Numbered from the stretch's first letter, positions 16,819-25,909 are shown. The stretch: 64,000 nt of DNA from Microbacterium sp. ET2 (GCF_030347395.1 NZ_CP128170.1:1178001-1242000), one strand, 5' to 3'. Notes: generated by a model not told the origin, from the letters alone. Made by a program: numbers and translations.

Positions 16819-17966
16819 CCGCCTCACTCACCCTCGACACCGTCTCCAAGCGCTTCCGCGGCGCACGGACCGCGGCGGTCTCGGGCGTCACGCTCCACGT
16901 GGCGGCCGGGTCGTGCACCGCCGTCCTCGGACCGAGCGGGTCGGGCAAGAGCACCCTGCTGCGCCTCGTCGCCGGGCTCGAAGCCCCCGACAGCGGACGC
17001 GTCCTCATCGGCGGCCACGACGTGGCGGGCGTGGCCGCCGAGCGCCGCGGCGTGGGGATGGTCTTCCAGAAGTCCCTGCTCTTCCCGCACCTGTCGGTAC
17101 TCGACAATGTGGCCTTCTCGGCCCGAGTGCGCGGTGAGTCGCGCCGCCGGGCTCGCGCGCGGGCGGCGGAGTTCCTCGAGATGGTGCAGCTGCGCGGCTT
17201 CGGAGCCCGGCGGGTGGATGAGCTCTCGGGCGGGCAGGAGCAGCGCGTGGCGATCGCCCGGGCCCTCGCTGCGGAGCCGGCCGTGCTGCTGCTCGATGAG
17301 CCCTTCAGTGCACTGGACCCCGCACTCCGCGCCGACATGCACGCACTCCTCGACGAACTGCGGCTGACCGTGGGGCCCACGATCCTTCTCGTCACCCACG
17401 ACCGCGACGAGGCGTCGCGGGTCGCCGACCGCATCGCCGTCCTCGACGGCGGGGAGCTCCATCACGAGAGCGACGTCGCCGGCGCCTATCGCGCGCCGTC
17501 GTCGGTCCGGGTCGCCGAGCTGATGGGGGCGCGCAACCTCGTTCCGGGCGTCATGGCCGACGGGGTGCACACCAGCGACCTCGGTGAGATCCCGATCCCG
17601 GATGCCGCGGTGTCCGGCCCCGCCGTGCTCATCGTCCGGCAGGAGGACGTGCAGGTGTGGCGTCCCGCCGAGACGCCCCCGTCGCGGCATCCGCTCGGCA
17701 CCCTGCCCGATGCGGACCGGAGCGCGGATGACGCCGGCCGGGCCCCGCTCGCAGTGGAGACCGCCCTGTCAGTGCGCGTGACTGCGGTGCGGTGGACCGG
17801 AACGGTGGAGTCGGCCCGCGCCTCCGGCGCCCGCACGGACCTCACCGTACGCGTGACCCCGACGGTGCTGCTGCACGCCGAGGTCACGGCGGCCGGCGCC
17901 CCTCGGCTCGGCGAACGCGTCGCCCTCTCGATCCCCGCCGGCGCCGCGCACGTCGTCCCCGCCTGA
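16815..17966 (+). CDS. ABC transporter ATP-binding protein (YnjD-type)
   Basis: A 383-residue ATPase energising the preceding permeases. Walker A is GPSGSGKST (about residue 39), the Q-loop VFQKSLLFPHLSV, the signature LSGGQEQR, Walker B LLLDEPFSALD and the switch histidine VTHDRDEAS. From about residue 240 a C-terminal TOBE-like regulatory domain follows, similar to that of polyamine and sulfate importers. It is the last gene of the operon and converges on the radical SAM gene; three tandem palindromes lie in the gap. Confidence 0.88.
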   Translation: MTASLTLDTVSKRFRGARTAAVSGVTLHVAAGSCTAVLGPSGSGKSTLLRLVAGLEAPDSGRVLIGGHDVAGVAAERRGVGMVFQKSLLFPHLSVLDNVAFSARVRGESRRRARARAAEFLEMVQLRGFGARRVDELSGGQEQRVAIARALAAEPAVLLLDEPFSALDPALRADMHALLDELRLTVGPTILLVTHDRDEASRVADRIAVLDGGELHHESDVAGAYRAPSSVRVAELMGARNLVPGVMADGVHTSDLGEIPIPDAAVSGPAVLIVRQEDVQVWRPAETPPSRHPLGTLPDADRSADDAGRAPLAVETALSVRVTAVRWTGTVESARASGARTDLTVRVTPTVLLHAEVTAAGAPRLGERVALSIPAGAAHVVPA

Positions 17967-18002
17967 CCCGACCCCCTCCTTCCCTTCGAGGGCGCTGCTT
18001 CG

Positions 18003-18190
18003 CCGGTCGCAAAGAGCGCCGCTCCACGCAGATTGCGACAGCCGAGCGCCCTCCCCTTCACCGTGCACAGCCTCACCTGTCGCAAAGTGCGCCGCCTCGC
18101 GCAGATTGCGACAGCCGAGCGCCCGCCCCCACCCATCCAGGCTTCACCTGTCACACATTTCGCCGCTCCGCGCCTCTTGCGACAGGCGAG
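18003..18190. repeat. Three tandem palindromic units, period about 71 bp
   Basis: Units are centred near 18023, 18096 and 18167. The middle unit (18077-18114) is a symmetric hairpin: CTGTCGCAA, AG, TGCGC, a 6-base loop, GCGCA, GA, TTGCGACAG. The first keeps GTCGCAA/TTGCGAC, the third CCTGTC/GACAGG. All share a CGCCGC core; the first two also share a CCGAGCGCCC 3' flank. They fill the 300-bp gap between convergent genes (17967-18266), which holds no gene, and could act as terminators. Confidence 0.8.
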
Positions 18191-18266
18191 CGATCGACGG
18201 ACGGCGACGACGGCGCAATGCGGGAGCGGCCTGGGCGCGGAACATCAGGCGCCGGCGCAGCGCGCG

Positions 18267-19748
18267 TCAGGCGGTCGCGCGGCGGGTGCTGCGCACCGGC
18301 GTCAGGCCGGACGGGCGCGAGACGACAGACGGCGTGACCGCGCCGGCGGCACCGGCGCCCATGAGCGGCAGCACGCGGCGCAGCTCGACGTTCTCGAGCG
18401 GGTCGAGCACGCTGTGCTGCACGCAGGCCGGCACGAGCCGTCCGTCCTCTGGGTGCGCCATGGCATACATGCAGGCGCCGAGACGCTCCTGCGTCTCCTT
18501 CAGCACGGGGTCGTCGGCGACGACACCCTTCTCCATGAGCTCCCAGGCGGGTGCCACCTGCTCGGCGTCCATGAAGTTGTGCACCACGAACGTCTTGAAC
18601 GACACCTTCCCGCGGCGCGCCGCCCGGAGCATCCGGCGCAGGCCGCCCGCGCGGCGGATCACCCTCCGGGCGAGCCCGATGAGCGGAGGGATGTCACCGG
18701 GGTGCGCGAGAGCCGCACGGGCGACCTTGAACGCCAGGACGGCCTTCGGCACGTCGCCGAACACCATCCCGCCATGGTGGGCGAGGAACCGATCGCGCGC
18801 GGCGATGTCCTTCGGATCGTCGGGGTCGAGCAGCGGTGCGAACACGCCGCCCACCCGCATCCCCACGGTGGACCGGTTGCAGCGGGGGTCGCCGAACTGC
18901 GTGGCCTGCCAGGGCAGCTTCTGCCCCGCGCCCTTCTCGATGCGCTCCCAGACCTTGTCGATCGTGACCTCGCCGAAGTCCTCGCGCCAGCGCCGGTCGT
19001 CGCCGATGAAAGCGGCGGGCTGGAACGACATCATGTCGTAGGGCATCTCCAGCACCGCGCGTGTGACCTCCTCGACCTCGTCGACGTTCGACGGGGTGAC
19101 GGTCATGTTGTGCGCGAGATACCGGTCGACGCCGTGGTCGCGTTTGAGGTCGACGAACATCCGCGCGAACTCCTCGCGGAACGGGTGGAGCTCCGCCTCG
19201 CTGCGGGGACGCACCGCGCCGCGGCGGCCGCGCATCAGCGAGTCGAAATGCGCCGCGAACGACACCTTCTCGAACCGGGGCCGGCCCTCGCCGTCGAGGA
19301 CGACGTCGAGCAGATAGTCGTAGTCGAAGTCGCCGTGGGTCATCGACATGGGCTCACGCCCCTGCGCCCGCATCGCCAGCAGCGCCGCCGCGTGGTCGGT
19401 CGCGGGCAGCAGGCTCACCTCGCCGCCGATCAGCTGCGCGTGGGCGCGCGGGCCACGGATGCCGCGGAGGTACCGCATCTGCTCATCGACGTTGTCGACG
19501 GTGTGGGCGCCGTCGATGCGCACCTTGTTCGCATCTGCGGAGTGGTAGCAGGGCGAGCACGTCAGGTTGCACTTCGGGAAGACGCCGTGGGTCCCCTCGC
19601 ATCCGACGGCGCAGCGACCGAGCAGCTGATTGTCGGTTCGGGCGTGCGGGGGGAGCTCACGCCAGCGCTTCTCCAGCGCCGCTTTGGACTCGGGGTGGAT
19701 CGGCCGCGTGGTCAGCTCGAATTCGCGCAGACTCTGCCGGAGACTCAT
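18267..19748 (-). CDS. Radical SAM domain protein
   Basis: A 493-residue protein. The 4Fe-4S/SAM motif is CNLTCSPC (C-x3-C-x2-C), preceded by CAVGCEGTHGVFPK, with further cysteines near the C-terminus (LGACMYAM, LVPACVQH) that might hold an auxiliary cluster. QLIGGEVSLL resembles the GGE SAM-binding element. The reaction is unknown. The ATG at 19748 was chosen because a CAGGGT box ends 6 bases upstream, as in other genes here. It lies 117 bp downstream of the transglutaminase trio on the same strand, which may be a functional link. Confidence 0.8.
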   Translation of the reverse strand: MSLRQSLREFELTTRPIHPESKAALEKRWRELPPHARTDNQLLGRCAVGCEGTHGVFPKCNLTCSPCYHSADANKVRIDGAHTVDNVDEQMRYLRGIRGPRAHAQLIGGEVSLLPATDHAAALLAMRAQGREPMSMTHGDFDYDYLLDVVLDGEGRPRFEKVSFAAHFDSLMRGRRGAVRPRSEAELHPFREEFARMFVDLKRDHGVDRYLAHNMTVTPSNVDEVEEVTRAVLEMPYDMMSFQPAAFIGDDRRWREDFGEVTIDKVWERIEKGAGQKLPWQATQFGDPRCNRSTVGMRVGGVFAPLLDPDDPKDIAARDRFLAHHGGMVFGDVPKAVLAFKVARAALAHPGDIPPLIGLARRVIRRAGGLRRMLRAARRGKVSFKTFVVHNFMDAEQVAPAWELMEKGVVADDPVLKETQERLGACMYAMAHPEDGRLVPACVQHSVLDPLENVELRRVLPLMGAGAAGAVTPSVVSRPSGLTPVRSTRRATA

Positions 19749-19865
19749 TTGTCCACCCTGCCCTGTCGTGGTCGTCGCGCCCAGCGCCACGGCGCGAGAA
19801 CGCGGAGGCAGATCTCGCCTCTGAGGTGGTTCGTCGCGGTCCGCGGATCGGATCGCGACGCCTGC

Positions 19866-20711
19866 TCACATCTCGCGGGTGATCGTGACCTTCACGTTCA
19901 GCTGGCTCTTGAACGGCCCCGCGTAGACCCCGCGCAGCGGCGGCACGTCGTTGTAGTCGCGGCCGCGGCCGACCAGCACGTGCCGGTCGCCGATCTCGAT
20001 GTTGTTGGTGGGGTCGAATCCGTGCCAGTCCCCGGCGAACCACTCCACCCAGGCGTGCGACTCGCCGGTGACGGCGACGCCGACCTCGGCGTCGGGCCGG
20101 GGGTGAAGGTAGCCCGAGACGTAGCGCGCCGGGATCCCCACCTCGCGGAGGGCACCGAGCGTGATGTGGGTGATGTCCTGACAGACGCCCTTCCGCGACG
20201 TCCAGGCATCGCTCGCGGTGGAGTGCACCCCGGTGACACCGTGCATGTACTCCACCGCATCGCCGACGGCGACCGAGATCGCGTGCGCCGCTTCGCCGGG
20301 GTGGGTGTGGTCGGCCGCGATGGAGCGGGCGAGCTCCGCCACCTCGGGGTGCGGACGGGTGCGTGCGGTCTGGCCGAGCTGCTCGATGGTCGCCACCGAG
20401 GCCGCTGCCTCATCGCCGAGTTCATGCCAGGTGAGGGGCGTGTGGGCGATCGGACGCGACCGCACCTCGACCAGCGAGCGCGCGGTGATCTGCAGTGCCG
20501 CGTGCGGTGAGAGCACATCGAACGAGGCCACGCGCGTTCCGAAGTAGTCGACGTAGTGGTTGACGGATGTCGACGGCTCGATCTCCAGCGAGGAGTTGAG
20601 GACGAACTGGCTGTCGGTCGATCCCGGCAGCATCCGTGCCTCGTTGTACGACGCGGAGACGTTGCCCTGATAGGAGAAACCGGTCGAGTGCTCGATGCGC
20701 AGCCGCTTCAC
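19866..20711 (-). CDS. Transglutaminase-like cysteine protease family protein
   Basis: A 281-residue protein. An N-terminal bacterial transglutaminase-like domain (RIEHSTGFSYQGNVSASYNEARM) precedes the core with the catalytic triad in SRKGVCQDITH (Cys), GESHAWVEWF (His) and GFDPTNNIEI (Asp). Such proteins hydrolyse or form peptide bonds. Its GTG start overlaps the stop of the alpha-E gene (GTGA). The trio of transglutaminase, alpha-E protein and circularly permuted ATP-grasp is a conserved bacterial cluster thought to make and process a small peptide; its product is not known to me. Confidence 0.88.
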   Translation of the reverse strand: MKRLRIEHSTGFSYQGNVSASYNEARMLPGSTDSQFVLNSSLEIEPSTSVNHYVDYFGTRVASFDVLSPHAALQITARSLVEVRSRPIAHTPLTWHELGDEAAASVATIEQLGQTARTRPHPEVAELARSIAADHTHPGEAAHAISVAVGDAVEYMHGVTGVHSTASDAWTSRKGVCQDITHITLGALREVGIPARYVSGYLHPRPDAEVGVAVTGESHAWVEWFAGDWHGFDPTNNIEIGDRHVLVGRGRDYNDVPPLRGVYAGPFKSQLNVKVTITREM

Positions 20712-21640
20712 GAGATCTCCCCGATCCAGCTGGGCTCGGCCTGCGTGGGGAAGAACCGCGACTTGATCGCCTCGGATGCCTCGCGCGTCACCTTCTGCAC
20801 CCGCTGCATGTGATGCGGGAGCTCGTTCAAGATCTCGCTGACCGGCCGGTACTCGAGGTCGTTGCGGATGCGCCCGAGCGCACGGAGCACCGTGTTGGAG
20901 TGCCCCACACGGTCGGCACGGGGGTCGATGGCGCTCATGCATTCCTCTGCGAGCTGGATGGAGTAGATGATCGAGCGGGGGAACAGCCTGTCCAGCAGCA
21001 GGAACTCGGCGGCGTTGCGCGCGCTCGGCATGCCCCGGTAGGTACGCAGATACGCCTCGTAGGCACCGCACGAGCGCAGGATGGTCGTCCAGGACGGACC
21101 GGATGCCTCGGTCAGCGACCTCGTCGCGAGCAGGCGCGCGGTCATGTCGGTGCGCTCGATGCTGCGGCCGAGCGTGAAGAACTGCCAGGCCTCGTCGCGG
21201 CTGGTCGAGGAGTCCACGACACCCACCGCGAGCGCCGCGCGCTCGCGCACCCACTGGAAGAATTCGTGCACCTTGTCGCGCTGGAGGCGCCGGGGCATCC
21301 GGGCGCTCGTGGTGTTGAGGGTCTCCCACAGTTCGGTGGAGACGATCTCGCGGGCGCGGCGGGCGTTCTCGCGCGCCGCCGAGATCGAGTAGGCGATGCT
21401 CGCGGGGTTCATCCGGTCGACGGCCAGGCGCTGCAGGACGTCATCGCGGCCGACCCGGTCTACGCCTTCGAGGGGGAACGAACCCATCACGCTCAGAAGC
21501 GAGCGGCACGCCGTGTCCTCGTCGATCCACGGGTCTTCCAGGAGCAGCTGGAGGTGCACGTCGAGGATGCGCGCCGTCCCATCGGACCGCTCGATGTACC
21601 GCCCGATCCAGAACAGCGACTCTGCGATGCGGCTCAGCAC
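20708..21640 (-). CDS. Alpha-E domain-containing protein
   Basis: A 310-residue, almost all-helical protein starting with the family's LSRIAESLFWIGRYIERSDGTARILD. A second repeat-like ALGRSIERTDMTARLL-type segment (TLGRSIERTDMTA) occurs near residue 172. The function of the family is not established; it is almost always encoded next to a circularly permuted ATP-grasp enzyme, as here. The GTG start at 21640 overlaps the end of the ATP-grasp gene by 7 bases, and its stop overlaps the transglutaminase start. Confidence 0.85.
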   Translation of the reverse strand: MLSRIAESLFWIGRYIERSDGTARILDVHLQLLLEDPWIDEDTACRSLLSVMGSFPLEGVDRVGRDDVLQRLAVDRMNPASIAYSISAARENARRAREIVSTELWETLNTTSARMPRRLQRDKVHEFFQWVRERAALAVGVVDSSTSRDEAWQFFTLGRSIERTDMTARLLATRSLTEASGPSWTTILRSCGAYEAYLRTYRGMPSARNAAEFLLLDRLFPRSIIYSIQLAEECMSAIDPRADRVGHSNTVLRALGRIRNDLEYRPVSEILNELPHHMQRVQKVTREASEAIKSRFFPTQAEPSWIGEIS

Positions 21641-23420
21641 GCGTCATCCCTTCCCGTGACGATCCCGCGAGGGTGCAACTGCGCGCCGAGAGCATGGGGT
21701 GCACCCGCATCCTCGGCGCCCAGATGGATTCTCGGCGTAAGAGCGGGAGACGTGACGCCCGGCCCCGCCTGCTGCTGCTGCTCCTGCTGCTCGGTGCGCG
21801 TGCGCGGCCGGTCCTGCGGCGAGTGGGTCACCTCGTCCTGCTCGTCGTAGATGATCGGGATGGCGGCGGTGATCGTCGCCGCCTGATCGGCCACGAGTCC
21901 GGCCAGACCCGCCCCCTGCCCGTATTCGACGTGGGACGGCGCGGAACCACCGACGATCCAGGTGTCCTTCGATCCGCCGCCCTGACTGGAGTTGACCACG
22001 AGCTGCCCTTCGGGAAGCGCGACACGGGTCAGCCCGCCGGGGAGCACCCAGACGTCCTCACCGTCGTTGACCGCGAAGGGCCGGAGGTCGGCATGCCGCG
22101 GACGCATCCCGTCCTCGACGAGCGTGGGGATGGTGGAGAGCATGACCACCGGCTGCGCGATCCACCCGCGCGGGTCGGCGAGGAGGCGGTGGCGGAGCGC
22201 GTCGAGCTCGGCCGGGGAAGCGTCGGGCCCGACGACCAGGCCCTTGCCGCCCGACCCGTCGACGGGCTTGACCACGGCTCGTCGAGCCGGTCGAGCACCT
22301 CCTCGAGGGCACCCGGGTCTTCCAGCCGCCAGGTGTCGACGTTCTTCAGGATCGGCTCCTCGGCGAGGTAGTACCGGATGAGGTCGGGCACGTAGGTGTA
22401 GATGAGCTTGTCGTCGGCGACCCCGTTGCCCACGGCGTTGGCGATCGTGACGTTGCCCAGCCGCGCGGCGAGCATGAGGCCGGGGGCACCGAGCATCGAG
22501 TCGGCGCGGAACTGCAGCGGGTCGAGGAAGTCGTCGTCCACCCGACGGTAGATGACGTCGACGCGCTTGGGCCCGCGGGTCGTGCGCATGAACACCTTGC
22601 CGCCGATGCAGAGGAGGTCGCGCCCCTCGACGAGCTCGACGCCCATGAGGCGCGCGAGGAGGGTGTGCTCGAAGTACGCCGAGTTGTACACACCGGGGGT
22701 CAGCACGACGACGTTCGGCTCCTCGACCCCGGGCGGGGCCGACGCGCGAAGCGCCGCGAGGAGCTTGTTGGGATACTCGCCGACGGGCCGCACCCTCATC
22801 GAGACGAAGAGCTCGGGAAGGGTCTGAGCCATCACGCGGCGGTTGGAGATGACGTACGAGACGCCCGACGGCACGCGCACGTTGTCTTCGAGCACGCGCA
22901 TCTCGCCGTTCTCGTCGCGGATGAGGTCGATCCCCGACACCTGGATGCGCACGCCGTTGGCGCTGTGGATGCCGGCGGCCTGCCGGTAGAAGTACTGGGA
23001 TGACGCGATGAGACGTGCCGGCAGGACGCCGTCGCGTACGCAGTGCTGATGGCCGTACGCGTCGTCGAGGAATGCCTCGAGGGCCCGCACCCGCTGCTTC
23101 ACCCCGGCCTCGATGCGCGACCACTCGTCGAAGGCGATGATGCGCGGTACGGCGTCGAGCGGGAAGGGGCGCTCCTCGCCGGCGAAGTCGAAGGTCACAC
23201 CCTGCGCGAGGTACGAGCTCGCAAGCGATTCGGTGCGCCCCCGCAGCTCCTCCTGCGTCATCTGCGCCAGGGCCTGGTAGAGCTCGCGATAGGCCTCCCG
23301 CGACTCCGCCCCCGCCGAGCCGTTGCGCGACACCGCGAACATCTCGTCGAACGGAGCGATCCCCGCGGGCGACCGGCGGGGCGTCAGTGTGGCGCCGTAG
23401 CCGTCGAACAGGTCACCCAT
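21634..23420 (-). pseudogene. Circularly permuted ATP-grasp protein, frameshifted
   Basis: The first 380 or so residues (MGDLFDGYGATL to EEVLDRLDE) and the last 200 (AVVKPVDGSGGKGLVVG onward) are clear parts of one circularly permuted ATP-grasp ligase but lie in different frames. They join at about 22275, where one base appears to be missing: GACGAGCCGTGG reads where GACGAGGCCGTGG is expected. The site is within the self-complementary GGCTCGACGAGCC, so a sequencing error is possible; otherwise the gene is broken. The variable C-terminal tail contains coding repeat copy B. A TAGGCT box lies 6 bases before the ATG. Confidence 0.8.
21667..21735 (-). repeat. Coding palindromic repeat, copy B
   Basis: This 69-bp element matches positions 77-145 at 55 of 69 bases without gaps. 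It lies in the tail of the ATP-grasp gene, starts on a codon boundary as copy A does, and is on the same strand. Its 23 encoded residues share 14 with those of copy A, including GAEDAG and ALGAQ. Confidence 0.85.
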
Positions 23421-23426
23421 GCCCCG

Positions 23427-23432
23427 AGCCTA
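23427..23432 (-). promoter_or_regulatory. -10 box of the ATP-grasp/alpha-E operon (leaderless)
   Basis: On the minus strand TAGGCT lies 6 bases before the ATG at 23420. Its distance and flank (CGGGGC) match those at the hydrolase start at 4218. Confidence 0.5.
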
Positions 23433-23482
23433 GTCCGGGGCGTGTTGCCGAAGTGTTTCGACCCGGCGGAAGCCGACCTCGC

Positions 23483-23488
23483 TAGGCT
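23483..23488 (+). promoter_or_regulatory. -10 box of the second ATP-grasp gene
   Basis: TAGGCT is followed by a leader of about 20 bases with a GGAAGG ribosome-binding site before the ATG at 23516, so this gene is not leaderless. It diverges from the box at 23427-23432. Confidence 0.45.
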
Positions 23489-23515
23489 GAGCGACACCTC
23501 GATCGGAAGGACGCC

Positions 23516-24727
23516 ATGCGCATCCTCGTCACCAGCTCCCGCAACACCTTCGCGCTGGATCTCATCCGCAAGCTCGGGAGCATCGGACACACCGTGTATG
23601 CGAGCGACACCTACGGCGGGGCGGTGGGCAGCCATTCACGGTTCGCCGCCGGTCACCTCGTGACCTCGTCGCCGCGCTTCGCCACCAACGCCTTCATCGC
23701 CGAGGTGTCGGCGTTCGTCGACGCGCACGAGATCGAGGTCATCATCCCCACCTTCGAGGAGGTCTTCTACCTCGCCGCACGCCAGGGCGATCTCCCCCAG
23801 GGTGTCCGGGTGCTCACCGGCACGTTCGGCGATCTCGCGCGCCTCCACGACAAGGCGAGCTTCCAGCGTCTGGCCGAGGAGGCGGGCGTGCCGATCCCCG
23901 AGACCGTCGTGGTCACCAGCGACGAGGAGCTCGTCGAGACCATCGGCCGCTTCCCCCGGTATTTCGCCCGTGCGGCGTTCTCGCGCGGCGGCGTGGGACT
24001 GCTGACCAACACCGGCCCGCTCGCCGGCAAGACCCCGGTGGACCAGTGTCATCCCACCCCCGAGCAGCCCTGGCTCGTGCAGCCCTTCGTCGACGGGCCG
24101 ATGGTGTGCTCGTACAGCATCATCGTCGACGGCCGTGTGACCGCCCACACGACGTACGTGGCCGCGGAGCAGTGGGCGCACAGCACGGCGATCGCGTTCC
24201 TCGCCGTCGACAGCACCGACACCCTCGCCTACGCCCAGCGCATCGTCGACTCGCTCGACCCCGGGTTCACGGGCCAGCTGTCGTTCGACTTCGTCGACCA
24301 CGGCGACGGCCTGCGGATCATCGAGTGCAACCCCCGACCCACCAACGGGATCATCCTGCTGGATGCCGGCGATGTCGGCCGTGCCCTCACCGGCGACGTC
24401 GACGAGCCCGTCGTCGCCGAGCCCGGCACGGAGCGCGAGATCACGCTCGCCGTGGTCGCCGACTGCTTCGCCGAACCGCTGTCGCACCTGCCGACGTCGC
24501 TCCACGATCTGCTCCACGTGAAGGATGTCGGAAGCGGCTGGCACGACAGCCTCGCGATGATGTGGAGCCCCGCGACCATCGTCCACGGGGCGAAGATCCA
24601 GCACGGTGACCGCAAGGAGATCCTCGCCGCCCTGGGCGACGACATCGTGTGGAACGGCGAGCCGATCGACGGGATGACCTCCGCCGATGCCGCCGCCCTC
24701 GACGCGGTGCACGCCGGGCGGGTCTGA
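23516..24727 (+). CDS. ATP-grasp family ligase-like protein
   Basis: A 403-residue protein with a CarB-like ATP-grasp fold. It has an N-terminal preATP-grasp domain (RILVTSSRNTFALDLIRKLG), then HDKASFQRLAEEAGVPIPET, a central lobe, and a metal- and ATP-binding end in LSFDFVDHGDGLRIIECNPRPTNG (E and N ligands, about residue 270). Such proteins join a carboxylate to an amine using ATP; substrates are unknown. It is divergent from the other ATP-grasp cluster, and the proximity suggests a role in the same peptide-like product, which is inference. Confidence 0.82.
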   Translation: MRILVTSSRNTFALDLIRKLGSIGHTVYASDTYGGAVGSHSRFAAGHLVTSSPRFATNAFIAEVSAFVDAHEIEVIIPTFEEVFYLAARQGDLPQGVRVLTGTFGDLARLHDKASFQRLAEEAGVPIPETVVVTSDEELVETIGRFPRYFARAAFSRGGVGLLTNTGPLAGKTPVDQCHPTPEQPWLVQPFVDGPMVCSYSIIVDGRVTAHTTYVAAEQWAHSTAIAFLAVDSTDTLAYAQRIVDSLDPGFTGQLSFDFVDHGDGLRIIECNPRPTNGIILLDAGDVGRALTGDVDEPVVAEPGTEREITLAVVADCFAEPLSHLPTSLHDLLHVKDVGSGWHDSLAMMWSPATIVHGAKIQHGDRKEILAALGDDIVWNGEPIDGMTSADAAALDAVHAGRV

Positions 24728-24733
24728 CCCCGC

Positions 24734-25909
24734 TCAGCGTCCGAGGAGCCCTTCCGCGCGGGAGAGCGCGCGGAGGAGATCGGGCAAACGCGCCCCGGCG
24801 CCGCGCCGCGGCAACCGGTCGAGCAGCGCCGCTTCGCCGGGAAGGCGATGCTGGCTCCCGCGCACCAGGCGCCGGACGGCGTTCAGGAGCGCGACCGGGT
24901 GGGTGTCCAGCGCGCTATGACCGTTCTCGAGGGTCACAAGTACCCCGTCCTGCGCGGTCCGCGCCGTCCGCTCGGCGATCGCGGGAGGCGTGCGGAGGTC
25001 TCTCGTTCCGCTGACGACGACCAGCGGCCACGCGAACGCCGGCGTGAGTGCGGGAAGGTCGTATGGCTCCCCCGCGAACGGGGGGAACCGTGCCGCCAGC
25101 GGCGCGTAGGTCGCGGCGGGGTCCAGCGGCAGACCGTCGAGGGGCGCCCCGTACGCGAGCTCCCGGAAGGCGATCACCCCGGCGATGTCGAACTCGTACA
25201 CCCCCGGGATGTGGGCGATGTCGTCATCGCGCGTGGCGTAGGTGGTCAGCACCCGCCACGTCAGTCCCAGCCCCCGACGCAGGCGGCGTCGAGCGAGCGC
25301 CTCGGCGAGTTCCGGTCCCACCAGCTCGTAGGCGGCGCGGACGACATCCAGCACGGAGCGCGCGTCCTCCCCGCGATCCACCAGCGCGCGCACGTCGGCG
25401 GACAGCCGATCGCCCGCGTTCCAGAACAGCCCGCGCACGCGCTCCCGCTCGATCGCCAGATCGGCCGTGGACTGCAGAGGCGAGTCCAGCAGCATCCGTT
25501 CGACACGGTCTGGGTGACGGACACCGAATGCGGATGCGAGATAGCTGCCATAGGACGACCCGACGACGACCGCGCGTGCGATGCGTTCGCGGTCGAGCAC
25601 CGCGGCGATGTCGTCGAGGACGGCGGGGATCCGCATCGCCGAGGGGGGCAGGGGCGCCCCGGCGAGGTCGGTGCGGGACAGCCCGACCCCCCGGTGCTCG
25701 ACCATGATGACGTCGAGGCCTCCGCTCGCGGCGATGCGCCGCACGCTGCGGTAGGGGCGGACCGAGGCGAGGCCCGGGCCGCCGGGGAGGATGACGACCG
25801 GTGTCGCACCGCGCGGCCCCGAGCGCACGTACGACAGGTCGAAGGCGGGCGCGTCGGCGCCCTCCGGGCGGCGAACGGCCTGGATGCGTTCGCCGCGAGC
25901 TCCTGCCAT
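24734..25909 (-). CDS. Alpha/beta hydrolase, proline iminopeptidase-like
   Basis: A 391-residue serine hydrolase. It has the oxyanion motif ILPGGPGLAS typical of prolyl iminopeptidases, the EHRGVGLS segment, the nucleophile in GSSYGSYLA (GxSxG, about residue 115), the acid in VSGTRDLRTPP and the histidine in ENGHSALDTHP. The central cap is helical. It probably trims N-terminal residues from peptides. CAGAGT lies 6 bases before the ATG. It ends 6 bases from the convergent ATP-grasp gene. Confidence 0.82.
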   Translation of the reverse strand: MAGARGERIQAVRRPEGADAPAFDLSYVRSGPRGATPVVILPGGPGLASVRPYRSVRRIAASGGLDVIMVEHRGVGLSRTDLAGAPLPPSAMRIPAVLDDIAAVLDRERIARAVVVGSSYGSYLASAFGVRHPDRVERMLLDSPLQSTADLAIERERVRGLFWNAGDRLSADVRALVDRGEDARSVLDVVRAAYELVGPELAEALARRRLRRGLGLTWRVLTTYATRDDDIAHIPGVYEFDIAGVIAFRELAYGAPLDGLPLDPAATYAPLAARFPPFAGEPYDLPALTPAFAWPLVVVSGTRDLRTPPAIAERTARTAQDGVLVTLENGHSALDTHPVALLNAVRRLVRGSQHRLPGEAALLDRLPRRGAGARLPDLLRALSRAEGLLGR

